A stretch of 64,000 bases of DNA from positions 1 through 64,000 of the forward strand of contig CAVOQC010000005.1 in the NCBI GenBank assembly GCA_963698265.1, in the 5' to 3' direction. The notes beneath the pieces were generated by a model. The model saw only the letters and a program-made list of their open reading frames with translations. It had not been told where the DNA came from and made no database searches. Below are positions 46,269 through 55,108 of this stretch, one piece after another. Every line of letters begins with the position of its first letter. The stretch's first letter is position 1. The DNA comes from FEB-7 sp963698265 (GTDB lineage Bacteria; Pseudomonadota; Gammaproteobacteria; Burkholderiales; Usitatibacteraceae). A program made the translations under genes and the position numbers.

Positions 46269-48966
46269 CTACACGCCGGCGCGCGCCATCGGCGCCTTGA
46301 GCGCCTCGGAGAGCGTGTGCAGGCTCTCGTTCAGGTGCGCGCGTGCTTCCGCGGAGCGCCCTTGTTTCGCCGCCGCGGCTCGCAGGCGCCTCTCGAGATC
46401 GACCGCGCTCTCGCGCTGCAGGGCCCGCGCATCGGGATGCGCCGCGGGCGAGGGCTTCACGAGGGCGTTGGCCAGGCGCGAAAGGTGCTCGCGCTGCAGG
46501 TTGCGGCGGATCCGCGGGATGTCCCTGCCGTTTTCCAGCTCCGACCAGATCGCGCCCTGCAGGGTCGCGTAGAGCTCGTGCAGCGTGAACGCCTTCGCGG
46601 AGTCGGCCGCCTTTTCCCGCGCGCCGAGGATGCGCACGGCGACCTGGTCGTCCAGGAGCTGGTCGAGGGCGGCCTTCTGCACGTTCAGCACCGACGCGGC
46701 GATCGAGAAGTCGGGGTTGCGGGGGCGATCGAAGTGGTCGATGCCGATGCGGCTCACGAACTCCGGCTTGAAGGCGAAGCTCGCGGGCTGGAAGAGGTCC
46801 TTCGCCAGGAGTGCCAGCGCCTCGCGCTGCTTCTCCGGCGGCGTCGGCTCGTAGAGCGGGCGGTTCGTCCCGGCGCGGTCGCGCAGGTGGCGAACGCCTC
46901 CGATGTACTTCGCCGCGAGCGGCGCCACGCCCGCCACCTGCCGGAGCCCGCTCTCCAGGCTGCGCGTGAGGCGCTCGTAACTCTCGCCGGGAGCCAGGGC
47001 GAGACCCTGGATGCGGTCCCACAGCTCGCGGGAGAGGCGCACGCGCTTGTGGTAGTACGCGAGCGGCTCCGTGCCCAGGTCGAAGCGGTTGACCTCGGGA
47101 TCGATGCCCGCGTAGCGCTTCCCGTAGCCCGCGTCCTCGTCGGTGCCGTAGGCGAGCCACGGCTCGGTCGAGCGCGCGGCGATGGCCGCGAGCTCGCGCT
47201 TTTCGTCGGCGGGAGCGATCTCGCGGTAGGCGTAGTCGATCGCCCAGTAGTCGTAGGGGCCTATCGTGCCGGAGACGAACTCGCCCTGACTTCCGCCGGC
47301 GAGCGCGATGTTGAGCGGGGAGTACTCCATGATCGATGCCACCACGCCGTTGGCCTTCGTGAATGCGGGATCCTGCATCTGCGCGAGCGTGTAGACGGAA
47401 GAAGAGCGGAAGTTGTGCCTGAGGCCCAGCGTGTGGCCCACCTCGTGCATGACGTTTCGCTTCAGGTTCGCCTTGGCGAGCGCGTCGGCCTCGGGGCTGT
47501 CCCAGCCGATGCCGCGGGCCTCGAGCAGGTCCATCGCGAACTCGAACTCGTGCGCGGACTGCCAGGCGTACCCGCAGGCGAGGTGCAGGCCGTCCGGCCC
47601 GGCGCGGTGCGCCTCGAGCGGGTCGGCGACGAAAGCGGCCACCGGCTCGGAGGTAGCCGGCGTGCCCGAGGTCCTCGGCCACGAACCGGCGCGGGCCCCT
47701 CGTGAACCCGTAACCCGTCGCGATGTCCGCGTCCAGGATCTCCCCGGTGCGCGGATCCTTGTGCGACGGGCCGATCGCGAAGCCCAGATCCGCGCCGGTG
47801 AACCAGCGCACGGAGGCGTGCCGGGCGTCCATCGTGTCGAAATCATCCTGCTCCGTTTGCTGGCGCACGACGATCGCGTTCCGGAAGCCCGACTTCTCGA
47901 AGGCCTTGTTCCACTCGAGGATTCCGTCGGCCACCGCCGGGCGGTATTTCTCGGGCACGTTCCGGTCGATCCAGTACGTGATCGGTTCCTTCGGTTCGGA
48001 CACGGCGGCCTTCGGATCCCGCTTCTCCAGCCGCCAGCGGTTCACGTAGTTCACGCGCGTCTTCGGCGAGACGTCGTCCGTGTAGTCGAAGCGCGCGGTG
48101 GTGAAGTGCCCGACTCGCTCGTCCGCGGCCCGCGGGCGCATGGGTTCTCCGGGGAGCTGCGCGAAGCTGTACTGGAATCCCACGAAGACGCTTCGCGGGT
48201 CAGGCACGGACTTGGGCGGCGTGGGCTGCGGTGCGCCCGGGGCGGGCCTGAGCGGCGGCGCCGGTATCTTCGGGACCGCGAAATGCGCGCGGACCTGGAG
48301 CGTCGTCATCCGCTCCGAGTTGCCGGCCCGGGTGAAGCTCGTGTTCTTCGCGTCGAGCGCGTAGGGGAGCCGGAACGCGGTCTCGAGGCGCGTGAGATAG
48401 CCGGGAATGTCGCCGAAGAGAAGCGCGTTCGCTTCCACGAGAACGGCTTTCGATTCCGGGTGCGGGGCGGAGGCGACCGGTGCGGACGCGATGAGGCTGT
48501 CGGAAAAGCTCTCCTCCACGAACCGCGCCTGCGGCGTGCCCGCCGCGGCGAAGTACTGGGTGTTTTTCGCGATGAGCTGGACCTGGCCGCCGATCTTGCG
48601 GAACACGGCGAGGCGCGCCCCGCCCATCTGGCTCCCGTAGAGGCCGCGCTCGCCGACGCTGGACGGAATGTTCCAGGTGAAGAAGAAGGGCTGCTCGAAC
48701 TGCTCGGGCCGGATGGCGATCCAGGCCTTCTCGTCCTTGCGGTGCAGCGCGAAGAACCCCGGCGTCTGTGCCGCCTCCTTCACCACCGTCGCGAAGGGCG
48801 CAGGCGACCCGGGCGGCGTGGCGGGCTTGGCTGCGGTGGCGGTGGCGGGGGCGGGGGCGGCGGCCTTCGCCGGTGGCGGGGCTTCCGGCGCCGGCAGCAT
48901 GGCGCAGGAGGCAAGCCCCGACGCCGCGAGGGCCAGCAATCCGCGTTTCGCGCGCGCGGCCCTCAT
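46269..48966 (-). pseudogene. Metzincin-type zinc metalloprotease lipoprotein, frameshifted
   Basis: Second copy of a tandem pair of DUF5117/DUF5118-type zinc metalloproteases. It begins at ATG 48966 (overlapping the stop of the first copy as ATGA), with a lipoprotein signal (lipobox LASC near residue 21) and an Ala/Pro linker. The first part reads in frame to about RRFVAEDLGHAGYL. The remainder, including the metzincin motif HEVGHTLGLRH and the C-terminal domain, is in another frame from SEPVAAFVADPLE on. The reading needs a +1 shift near 47640-47690, and the total length is one base over a multiple of three. Without it, about 898 residues, matching the paralogue. It may be a true pseudogene, a sequence error, or recoding. 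Confidence 0.8.
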
Positions 48967-51650
48967 ACGGCCGACCGCTGCAGGGGCGCCTTGAGCGCTT
49001 CGGTGAGCGTGTGGAGGCTCTCGTTCAGGTGCGCCCTGGCTTCCTTCGACTGGCCGCTCTTGCCGAGCGCGGCGCGGATCCGGCGCTGCAGCTCGAGCGC
49101 GTTCTCGCGTTGCAGCGAGCGGACGTCGGCCGGCGTGGTCGCCGCGGGCTTCACGAGCGCGCCGGCGACGCGCCGCAGGTGGTCGCGCTGGAGGTTCCTG
49201 CGCATGCCGGAGATGTCCTGCCCGCCCGCGAGCTCCGACCAGATCGCCCCCTGCAGGGTGTCGTACACCTCGGAGAGCCGGATCGCCTTCGCCTTGTCGG
49301 CAACCTTGTCCTGGGAGTCCAGGATGCGCGCGGCCACGCTGTCGGCCATGAGGTGGTCGAGCACCGCCTTCTGCACCTTGAGGACCGCCGCCGCGATCGA
49401 GATGTCCGGGTTGGCGGGACGGTCGAAGTGATCGATGCCGATCCGGCTCACGAACTCGGGCCTGAAGCGGAAGCTCTCTGCCCGGAGAAGATCCGAGGTG
49501 ATCATCGCGAGCGCCTCGCGCTGCTTCGCGACCGGCGTCGGCTCGTAGGCGGGGCGGCCGGAACCGGCACGGTCGCGCAGGTGGCGAACCCCGCCCACGT
49601 ACTTGGCGGCGAGCGGTGCCACGCGGGCCAGCTGCGAGAACCCGCTCGTGAAGCTGCGCGTGAGCCGCTCGTAGCTCTCGCCGGGGGCGAGCGTCATCGC
49701 CTGCAGACGGTCCCAGAGCTCGCGGGAGATCTTCAGCCGGTGGCGGTAGTACTCGAGCGGATCGGCGCCGAGGTCGAAGCGGTTCACGTTCGGGTCTATG
49801 CCGATCGCCTCGGTGCCGTAGCCGGCGTCGTCGTCGTTGGCGAAGGCGAGCGCGGGCTCCGTGGAGCGAGACGCGATCTTCGCGAGCGTCTCCTTCTCGG
49901 AGGCCGCGTCGATTTCCCGGTAGGCGTACTCCACCGCCCAGTAGTCGTACGGCCCCAGCGTGGTCATCGAGTATTCGCCCTGGGGCTCGCCCTTCACCGC
50001 CAGGTTGAAGGGCGTGTAGTCCATTACGGAGCCCGCGAGGCCGTTCGCCTTCGTGAACGCCTTGTCCTGGAGCTGCTTCAGGGTGTAGATGCCCGAGGAG
50101 CGGAAGTTGTGCTGGAAGCCGAGCGTGTGCCCGACCTCGTGCATGATCACGTCCTTCACGTAGTCCTGGGCCAGCGCCTCGGCCCCGGGGCTGTCCATGT
50201 CGAGGCCGCGCGCCTCGAGCAGGTCGAAGGCGAAGTGAAGCTCCCGCGACGACTCGTTCAGGTAGTCGCACGCGAGATAGCCGCGGGCGGCGCGGTGCGC
50301 ATGGGGCTCCGCCAGGGGCTCGTCGCCGAACACGCGGGCGAGGTCCTCGGAAGCCAGGCGCCGCGCGCCGCGCCCGAAGACGTCCGACATGCCGATGTCC
50401 GCGTCCAGGATCTCGCCAGAGCGCGGGTCGATATGCGAGGGCCCGATGGCGAACCCGATGTCGGCGCCGGTGAACCAGCGGATCGAGGCGTGGCGCGAAT
50501 CCATCGTGTCGAAGTCGTCCTGCTCGGTCTGCTGGCGCACGACGATCGCGTTCGCGAAGCCCGCCTTCTCGAAGGCCTTGTTCCATTCGAGGACGCCGGC
50601 GGCCGCGCTCTTGCGGTACTTTTCCGGGACGTTCTTGTCGAGCCAGTAGGTGATGGGCTGCTTCGGCTCCGACACCGCGGCCTTCGGATCCTTCTTCTCC
50701 AGCCGCCAGCGGTTGACGAAGTGCGACCGCGGCTTCGGCGACAGGTCGTCGGTGTAGTCGACCCGCGAGACCGTGAAGTGCCCGAGCCGCTCGTCGGCCG
50801 GGCGGGCGGCCATCGGCACCTCCGGCAGCGGCATGAAGTTGTACTGGAAGCCGACGAAGAAGCTGCGCGGATCCGGCGTGACCTTCGGCGGCGGGGGCGT
50901 GGGCGTCGGCGGCGGGGTGAGCGGGGGTGCCGCGATCTTCGGCACCGCGAAGTGCGCGTTGACCTGCAGGCTCGTGAGGCCCTCGGTGTTCGTGACGCGG
51001 CTGAAGCTGGTGTTCTTCGCGTCCAGGGCGAAGGGCATGCGGAAGGCCTGCTCGATCTGCGTCGAATACCCCGGCAGGTCGCCGAAGAGCAACGCATTGC
51101 CCTCCACGATCACCGCCTTCGTGTCCGGATGCGGCTGCGCGGCCACCGCGGCCGAGGCGATGAGGCTGTCTGAGAACGACTCCTCGACGAAGCGCGCCTG
51201 GGGGGTTCCCTCGCGCGCGAAGAACTCGGTGTTCTTCGCGATGAGCTGCACCTGGTTGCCGATCTTCTTCCACACGGCGACCTGGCTCCCCACCGTCGGC
51301 CCGAACCACGGGCCCGCCATCTGGCCGCCGTAGAGCCCCCGCTCGCCGACGGATCGCGGGATGTTCATCGAGAAGAAGAAGGGCTTGTCGAACTGCTCGG
51401 GCTTCAGTTCGATCCAGACCTTCTCGTCCTTCCGGTGCAGGGTGAAATAGCCCGGCATCGCCTGCGCGTCCTTGAGCACGTCCTTGTACGGCTTCGGCTG
51501 CCCCGGAGGCGAGGCCGCCCCGGGGGCGGCTGCCGGCGCTCCCGCGGCGGGCGCCGCGTTGCCCGCAGGGCCGTTGGGCGCCTGGGCGAAAGCCGTGGAA
51601 GCGAAAGCGAACGCGGTCGCGACGGAAAGGGTGCGCAGCATGCCGTTCAT
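48963..51650 (-). CDS. Secreted metzincin-type zinc metalloprotease (DUF5117/DUF5118-like)
   Basis: Predicted periplasmic or secreted zinc protease, 895 residues. It has a signal peptide (MNGMLRTLSVATAFAFASTA, cleaved after AFA), a Pro/Ala-rich linker, an N-terminal domain (about 55-180) with GYFTLHRKDEKVWIELKPEQ, a beta-rich middle, and the catalytic motif HEVGHTLGFQH (H504, E505, H508, H514), an HExxHxxGxxH metzincin site. A Met-turn candidate (GSVMDYTPFN) follows 30-40 residues later. The start has a GAGGA Shine-Dalgarno. Physiological substrate unknown. It is 85 bases after miaB and is coupled to the frameshifted paralogue. Confidence 0.88.
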   Translation of the reverse strand: MNGMLRTLSVATAFAFASTAFAQAPNGPAGNAAPAAGAPAAAPGAASPPGQPKPYKDVLKDAQAMPGYFTLHRKDEKVWIELKPEQFDKPFFFSMNIPRSVGERGLYGGQMAGPWFGPTVGSQVAVWKKIGNQVQLIAKNTEFFAREGTPQARFVEESFSDSLIASAAVAAQPHPDTKAVIVEGNALLFGDLPGYSTQIEQAFRMPFALDAKNTSFSRVTNTEGLTSLQVNAHFAVPKIAAPPLTPPPTPTPPPPKVTPDPRSFFVGFQYNFMPLPEVPMAARPADERLGHFTVSRVDYTDDLSPKPRSHFVNRWRLEKKDPKAAVSEPKQPITYWLDKNVPEKYRKSAAAGVLEWNKAFEKAGFANAIVVRQQTEQDDFDTMDSRHASIRWFTGADIGFAIGPSHIDPRSGEILDADIGMSDVFGRGARRLASEDLARVFGDEPLAEPHAHRAARGYLACDYLNESSRELHFAFDLLEARGLDMDSPGAEALAQDYVKDVIMHEVGHTLGFQHNFRSSGIYTLKQLQDKAFTKANGLAGSVMDYTPFNLAVKGEPQGEYSMTTLGPYDYWAVEYAYREIDAASEKETLAKIASRSTEPALAFANDDDAGYGTEAIGIDPNVNRFDLGADPLEYYRHRLKISRELWDRLQAMTLAPGESYERLTRSFTSGFSQLARVAPLAAKYVGGVRHLRDRAGSGRPAYEPTPVAKQREALAMITSDLLRAESFRFRPEFVSRIGIDHFDRPANPDISIAAAVLKVQKAVLDHLMADSVAARILDSQDKVADKAKAIRLSEVYDTLQGAIWSELAGGQDISGMRRNLQRDHLRRVAGALVKPAATTPADVRSLQRENALELQRRIRAALGKSGQSKEARAHLNESLHTLTEALKAPLQRSAV

Positions 51651-51735
51651 GGGATTCCTCAAGTGGGCGGGCCCGGAAAGCGCGGGAAAATACCACACCC
51701 TCGCAAAGTTGGTGTCACGGTTCGTTTCGGATCGG

Positions 51736-53076
51736 TCATGGGGCCGGTGCCACCCGGCCGCGCAGGCTGTGCGGAAGTGCGGCGGTGATGTCGACGTCGA
51801 TGAAGCGGCCGACCAGGCGGGCGTCCCCGGGAAAGTTGACCACGCGGTTGTTGTCCGTCCTTCCGGCAAGGTCGGCGGGGCTCTTCTTCGACGCCCCTTC
51901 GACCAGCACGCGCTGGCGCGTGCCGACCATGGCGCCGGAATACTCCTCGGACAGTTCCTGCAGTCGCCGCTGCAGCCGCTGCAGGCGGCCGATCTTCTCC
52001 GCGTGCGGCGTGTCGTCGCGAAGGCTCGCGGCGGGCGTGCCCGGCCTTGCGCTGTAGACGAAGCTGAACGCACCGTCGAAGCGCACGTCCTCGACGAGCC
52101 GCATCGTCTGCTCGAAATCGGCCTCGGTCTCGCCGGGGAACCCCACGATGAAGTCGCTCGACACCGAGACCTGCGGCCTCGCCGCGCGCAGGCGCCGCAC
52201 GATCGACCGGTACTCCATCGTCGTGTAGTTGCGCTTCATGGCGGCCAGTATCCGGTCCGAGCCCGACTGCACGGGAAGGTGCACCTGGGAGACGAGCTTC
52301 GGAAGCTTCGTGTAGGCCTCGACGAGGCGCTGCGAGAAGTCGAGCGGGTGCGACGTCGTGTAGCGCAGCCGCTCGATGCCGTCGATGCGCGAGACGTGCG
52401 CGAGCAGCAGCGCGAAGTCCGCGGGCTCGCCGTCGGCCATGTCGCCCGCGTAGGCGTTGACGTTCTGGCCGAGGAGCGTGACTTCCCGCACCCCGGCTGC
52501 GGCAAGCTCGCGGACCTCGCGCAGCACGTCCTCGAACGGCCGCGAGAACTCCTCGCCGCGCGTGAACGGCACTACGCAGAAGCTGCAGTACTTGCTGCAG
52601 CCCTCCATGACCGACACGAAGGCGCTGGCGTTCTCCACCCGTGCCGGCGGCAGGTGGTCGAACTTCTCGATCTCGGGAAAGGAAATGTCGACCTGCGGGC
52701 GGCCCGTCTCCCGCCGACCCGCGAGCAGCGCCGGAAGCCGGTGCAGCGTCTGCGGCCCGAAGACCACGTCGACGAACGGGGCGCGGCGCACGATCTCCTC
52801 GCCTTCCTGGCTCGCCACGCAGCCGCCCACGCCGATCAGCAGCCCCGGCTTCGCCTGCTTGAGCGGGCGCAGGCGGCCGAGGTCGGAGAACACCTTTTCC
52901 TGCGCCTTCTCGCGCACCGAGCAGGTGTTGAAGACGATGAGATCCGCGTCCTCGATGTCGTCCGTCTTGCGGTAACCATCGGCGGCGGCGAGGACGTCGG
53001 CCATCCGGTCCGAGTCGTACTCGTTCATCTGGCAACCGAAGGTGCGAATGAAGACTTTCCGGGTGGGTTCGGTCAT
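51736..53076 (-). CDS. miaB: tRNA-2-methylthio-N6-dimethylallyladenosine synthase
   Basis: Radical-SAM methylthiotransferase that adds the 2-methylthio group to i6A37 of tRNAs reading UNN codons. The 446-residue product has an N-terminal UPF0004 domain (FGCQMNEYDSDRM, NTCSVREKA, GGCVASQEG: three cluster cysteines), the radical-SAM CSKYCSFCVVP motif, and a C-terminal TRAM domain (about 375-440). I start at the ATG at 53076. It is upstream of the metalloproteases and ybeZ-ybeY-corC-lnt. A TAGAAT -10 box lies at 53147-53142 on the minus strand. Confidence 0.96.
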   Translation of the reverse strand: MTEPTRKVFIRTFGCQMNEYDSDRMADVLAAADGYRKTDDIEDADLIVFNTCSVREKAQEKVFSDLGRLRPLKQAKPGLLIGVGGCVASQEGEEIVRRAPFVDVVFGPQTLHRLPALLAGRRETGRPQVDISFPEIEKFDHLPPARVENASAFVSVMEGCSKYCSFCVVPFTRGEEFSRPFEDVLREVRELAAAGVREVTLLGQNVNAYAGDMADGEPADFALLLAHVSRIDGIERLRYTTSHPLDFSQRLVEAYTKLPKLVSQVHLPVQSGSDRILAAMKRNYTTMEYRSIVRRLRAARPQVSVSSDFIVGFPGETEADFEQTMRLVEDVRFDGAFSFVYSARPGTPAASLRDDTPHAEKIGRLQRLQRRLQELSEEYSGAMVGTRQRVLVEGASKKSPADLAGRTDNNRVVNFPGDARLVGRFIDVDITAALPHSLRGRVAPAP

Positions 53077-53141
53077 GGCGCCTCGCCTGGGTCGCGGAGG
53101 TTCAATCCGGGCAGGCGGCCTGGTCAATCTGCGGAGGCGCG

Positions 53142-53147
53142 ATTCTA
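53142..53147 (-). promoter_or_regulatory. -10 box upstream of miaB
   Basis: TAGAAT followed by CGCGCC on the minus strand, about 65 bases before the miaB ATG. No clear -35. It belongs to the recurring TAnAAT-CGC pattern seen before several genes here. Confidence 0.4.
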
Positions 53148-53181
53148 CCGGATCGCCGGCGCGCGGGCACGGCTGCGCCGC

Positions 53182-53187
53182 TATAAT
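53182..53187 (+). promoter_or_regulatory. -10 box upstream of the S8 protease gene
   Basis: TATAAT followed by CGCCCC, about 58 bases before the ATG at 53245, in the divergent region with miaB. No good -35 hexamer at 16-18 bases. The gene has a separate AGGAGG Shine-Dalgarno. Confidence 0.5.
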
Positions 53188-53244
53188 CGCCCCCTTCCGG
53201 TCCAGGGCACGACCCGGCGGCCGCAGATTCAGGAGGGTTTCGCG

Positions 53245-55074
53245 ATGTTCAAGAAGTCCCTGTTCGTCCTGCTGGCTTTCTTCCTGGCGGCCTCCGCCGC
53301 CGCCCAGGGCAAGAAGCGCATCGAGCGCGCGGCCGACCTGCCGCGCTTTTCCTACACGATCGCGGGCAAGCTCGAGGACCTCGTGCGCGACGAGGCGAAG
53401 TTCGCGCCCTTCGCCGCTGAAGTCCGGCGCGACAGCCAGTCCGTCCTCGACGGGCACGACATCGCGGACAAGTCCGCGCAGCGCGACCTCCTGGGCGTGC
53501 TCGCGCGCATCGACTTCCTCGAGGGGCGCTACGGCGAGGCCGCGCGCCGCTCCGAGGAGATCAGGGCCCTCGAGGAAAAGCCCGCCGACAAGCTGGTCTC
53601 GGGCATGCAGATGCGCGCGATGGTCGCGGCCCAGGCGAAGGCGGGGAACATCACCTCGGAAGCCTACCGCAAGGAGGTGGGGCGCCTGGTCGCCGCGGAA
53701 CTCGCGAAGCTCCCCTACGCCGTGATCGAGAACGACATCAAGGGTGCCAAGAGCGTCTCCGAGATCATCGGCGAGGCGCTCGTGCTGGGCAACGTGCGAG
53801 ACCGCCTGCAGCCCGTGGTGGACAAGGCGGGAGGGGTGCTGAGCTCGGAGTTCGCGCCCGCGATCATCGGCGCGCGCTTCGCGCTGGTCGCGCGGCTGCC
53901 CCTCAAGCAGGTGCTCATGGAGACCTACACCGCCTACCTCGCGGCGAACAAGGTCGAAAAGCCCGACATCTGGGCTGCGCGCGAAGTGGAACTCGCGAAG
54001 GGCCGCGGCTACGCGCCCGTCACGATCGCCGTGTGGGACAGCGGCGTCGACACGAAGCTCTTCGGCGAGCGCGTGGTGCGCGCGAAGGACGGCAAGCCCG
54101 CCTTCATCGCCTTCGACGTGCACGAGAAGCCGTCGCACAGCCCGATGATGCCCATCCCGGCAGAGTTGCGCGACCGCGTGCCGGCCATGAAGTCGCGCAT
54201 CAAGGGGCTCTCCGACCTTCGCTCGAACATAGACAGCCCCGAGGCGAGCGAGGTGAAGTCGCTCCTGTCGAAGCTGAAGCGCGAGGAGTACCGCGGCGTC
54301 GTCGAGGAACTGGGCCTCGCGGGCAACTTCACCCACGGCACGCACGTCGCCGGCATTGCCATGGCGGGAAATCCTTACGCGCGCCTCGTGAATGCCCGCA
54401 TCGAGTTCGGCTACAAGCTGCTGCCCGACCCCTGCCCGAGCCGCGAGCTGGCCGAAAGGAACGTGCGCAATTCGCGCGCCTACGTGGACTTCCTCAGGAA
54501 GCACGGCGTGCGCGTCGTGAACATGAGCTGGGGCGGGACGGTGACCGGCGTCGAGCAGGAGCTGGAACTCTGCAACATCGGCAAGACTCCGGAGGAGCGC
54601 AAGACGCTCGCCCGCGAGTACTTCGACCTGCAGAAGCAGGGGCTCATCGACGCTTTCAAGAGCGCGCCGGAAATCCTCTTCGTCACCTCCGCGGGCAACG
54701 CCAACCAGGATTCGACTTTCGCGGAAGCCATCCCCGCGGACTTCGTGCTGCCCAACCTGATCACCGTGGGCGCGGTCGACAAGGCGGGCGACGAGGCGCC
54801 GTTCACGAGCTACGGCCCGACCGTCAAGGTGCACGCCAACGGCTACCAGGTGGAGAGCTACTTGCCCGGCGGAGACCGGGTCGCACTCTCGGGCACGTCG
54901 ATGTCCTCGCCGCAGGTGACGGGGCTCGCGGCGAAGGTTCTCGCCGTGAACCCGAAGCTGAAGCCCGCCGAGGTCATCGCGATCATCGTGAAGACAGCGG
55001 AGAAGACAGCCGACGGTCGGCGCAATCTCCTCGACCCGGCGAAGGCGGTCGCGGCTGCCCAGCCGCGCGACTGA
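53245..55074 (+). CDS. Secreted S8 family serine protease (subtilase)
   Basis: Predicted exported subtilisin-like protease, 609 residues. It has a signal peptide (MFKKSLFVLLAFFLAASAAA, cleaved before QGKK) and a helical N-terminal region of about 235 residues with no match I recognise, possibly a prodomain. The catalytic domain has Asp265 (AVWDSGVD), His364 (NFTHGTHVAG), Asn485 (TSAGNANQ) and Ser552 (LSGTSMSSP). The Asp-His spacing is about 99 residues, against about 30-40 in subtilisin, so there is an insertion after the Asp. The start has an AGGAGG Shine-Dalgarno. It is divergent from miaB and stands alone. Confidence 0.88.
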   Translation: MFKKSLFVLLAFFLAASAAAQGKKRIERAADLPRFSYTIAGKLEDLVRDEAKFAPFAAEVRRDSQSVLDGHDIADKSAQRDLLGVLARIDFLEGRYGEAARRSEEIRALEEKPADKLVSGMQMRAMVAAQAKAGNITSEAYRKEVGRLVAAELAKLPYAVIENDIKGAKSVSEIIGEALVLGNVRDRLQPVVDKAGGVLSSEFAPAIIGARFALVARLPLKQVLMETYTAYLAANKVEKPDIWAAREVELAKGRGYAPVTIAVWDSGVDTKLFGERVVRAKDGKPAFIAFDVHEKPSHSPMMPIPAELRDRVPAMKSRIKGLSDLRSNIDSPEASEVKSLLSKLKREEYRGVVEELGLAGNFTHGTHVAGIAMAGNPYARLVNARIEFGYKLLPDPCPSRELAERNVRNSRAYVDFLRKHGVRVVNMSWGGTVTGVEQELELCNIGKTPEERKTLAREYFDLQKQGLIDAFKSAPEILFVTSAGNANQDSTFAEAIPADFVLPNLITVGAVDKAGDEAPFTSYGPTVKVHANGYQVESYLPGGDRVALSGTSMSSPQVTGLAAKVLAVNPKLKPAEVIAIIVKTAEKTADGRRNLLDPAKAVAAAQPRD

Positions 55075-55086
55075 TCGCCTCGCCCA

Positions 55087-55105
55087 CCGGCCTCCGCGAG
55101 GCCGG
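55087..55105. terminator. Hairpin between convergent S8 and M48 protease genes
   Basis: CCGGCCTC / GAGGCCGG with a CGC loop lies in the 34-bp gap between the two convergent protease genes. It lacks a U-run, so a bidirectional stop is plausible but not certain. Confidence 0.4.
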
Positions 55106-55108
55106 CGG

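Noticed and set aside
46204..51696. 1830-codon open frame on the minus strand spanning both metalloprotease genes
   Set aside because: Most of it is a third-frame shadow of the first metalloprotease (Arg/Gly/Pro/Ala-rich, no domains). Only its middle part, from 48966 to about 47650, is the real start of the second metalloprotease.
51472..53244. Long in-frame N-terminal extension of the S8 protease
   Set aside because: It is antisense to miaB and the metalloprotease start, while the signal peptide and AGGAGG Shine-Dalgarno place the start at 53245.
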